From NCBI GenBank assembly GCA_000715605.1, contig KL568641.1:1-5103 (forward strand): a DNA stretch of 5,103 nucleotides, in the 5' to 3' direction. Source of the DNA: Streptomyces speibonae. Its GTDB lineage: Bacteria; Actinomycetota; Actinomycetes; Streptomycetales; Streptomycetaceae. A program made the position numbers and the translations under genes. The first letter of the stretch is position 1, and every line of letters starts with the position of its first letter. Under the pieces are notes generated by a model. The model ran no database searches. It had not been told where the DNA came from and saw nothing but the letters and a program-made list of their open reading frames with translations. Positions 4,877-5,103 of the stretch are shown here, piece after piece.

Positions 4877-5073
4877 GGTCGCCATGAGCGGGCTAGCGCG
4901 TCGGGTGACGCCCTGCTCCGGCGGGCCGTTGCGTCGGCGGTCGGCCCGGCCCGGTTCGTGCGTCGGTCGCCGTGGCTGGGCGTACGGGTCGGGTGGCGCC
5001 TTGGTCGGGCCGTGCGTCGGGCGTGATTCGGGCAGGGCCCGTGCGTCGGTGTCGCACTGACCGGTCTGTGGGC

Positions 5074-5103
5074 CGGCCGTTGTGGTGGGGCGCGCGTGCC
5101 GGG
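5074..5103 (+). repeat. 30-bp direct repeat, copy 2 (cut by the window end)
   Basis: Identical to 4847-4876. The match runs to the last base of the window, so its real right edge is not visible and the repeat may be longer than 30 bp. Confidence 0.9.

Larger units (their letters stand above)
4844..5103. other. Non-coding, G/T-skewed, repetitive tail
   Basis: No credible gene is present; the open frame here translates to low-complexity Gly/Arg/Ser-rich protein without family features. The plus strand has no A from 4909 to 4983 (75 bases), and within 4921-4980 I count 29 G, 20 C, 11 T and 0 A. The 7-mer GCGTCGG recurs at 4898, 4931, 4960, 5014 and 5043, and the 10-mer CGTGCGTCGG at 4957, 5011 and 5040. 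The region looks like decayed or expanding repetitive intergenic DNA and may continue past the window. Confidence 0.75.

Noticed and set aside
4858..5040. G-quadruplex in the G-rich tail
   Set aside because: G-runs of three or more are separated by loops that are too long and contain C-rich stretches; no compact four-run motif is seen.
4752..5060. Possible plus-strand gene in the right-hand tail
   Set aside because: It begins inside the thioesterase gene, has no Shine-Dalgarno, and translates to repetitive Gly/Arg/Ser sequence derived from the GCGTCGG repeats.
4844..5103. CRISPR array in the repetitive tail
   Set aside because: Only two copies of the 30-bp repeat are present, 227 bp apart, with no regular repeat-spacer spacing and no cas genes.

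Overview
This is a very GC-rich window in the style of Streptomyces or a close actinomycete relative. The third codon positions are almost all G or C, GTG serves as a start, Shine-Dalgarno sequences are weak or absent in front of several genes, and the encoded families (tandem-USP protein, HisKA_3/NarL two-component pair, PaaI-type hotdog thioesterase) are standard Streptomyces content. The genus is inferred from style, not from a marker gene.

Layout from left to right: (1) a short-chain dehydrogenase/reductase of the BdcA/FabG-like type on the minus strand (73-849), with a possible weak terminator beyond it (27-46); (2) a 193-bp divergent spacer holding a candidate DevR/OsdR-type box (935-948); (3) a two-domain universal stress protein on the plus strand (1043-1933); (4) convergent to it, a 66-codon gene for a small hydrophobic protein on the minus strand (1953-2153), the two 3' ends sharing a nested hairpin (1932-1971); (5) a 180-bp divergent spacer with two identical 8-bp palindromes and a possible leaderless promoter; (6) a plus-strand NarL/LiaSR-like two-component system, histidine kinase (2334-3584) then response regulator (3630-4304); (7) a PaaI-family hotdog thioesterase 55 bp downstream on the same strand (4360-4797), followed by a strong hairpin (4806-4843); (8) about 260 bp of non-coding, G/T-skewed, internally repetitive DNA up to the window end, including a perfect 30-bp direct repeat (4847-4876 and 5074-5103).

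How the parts may work together: the kinase and regulator are clearly a cognate pair and probably one transcript, possibly carrying the thioesterase too. The small membrane protein is divergent from the kinase and could share its control region. The universal stress protein suggests a stress, dormancy or low-energy theme, and the DevR-like box in front of it fits that, but no signal or target of the two-component system can be read from the window.

I see no defence system, biosynthetic cluster, mobile element, CRISPR array or RNA gene. Most of the window is ordinary chromosomal content. The least explained parts are the repetitive right-hand tail, the small membrane protein beside the kinase, and the paired palindromes between them.
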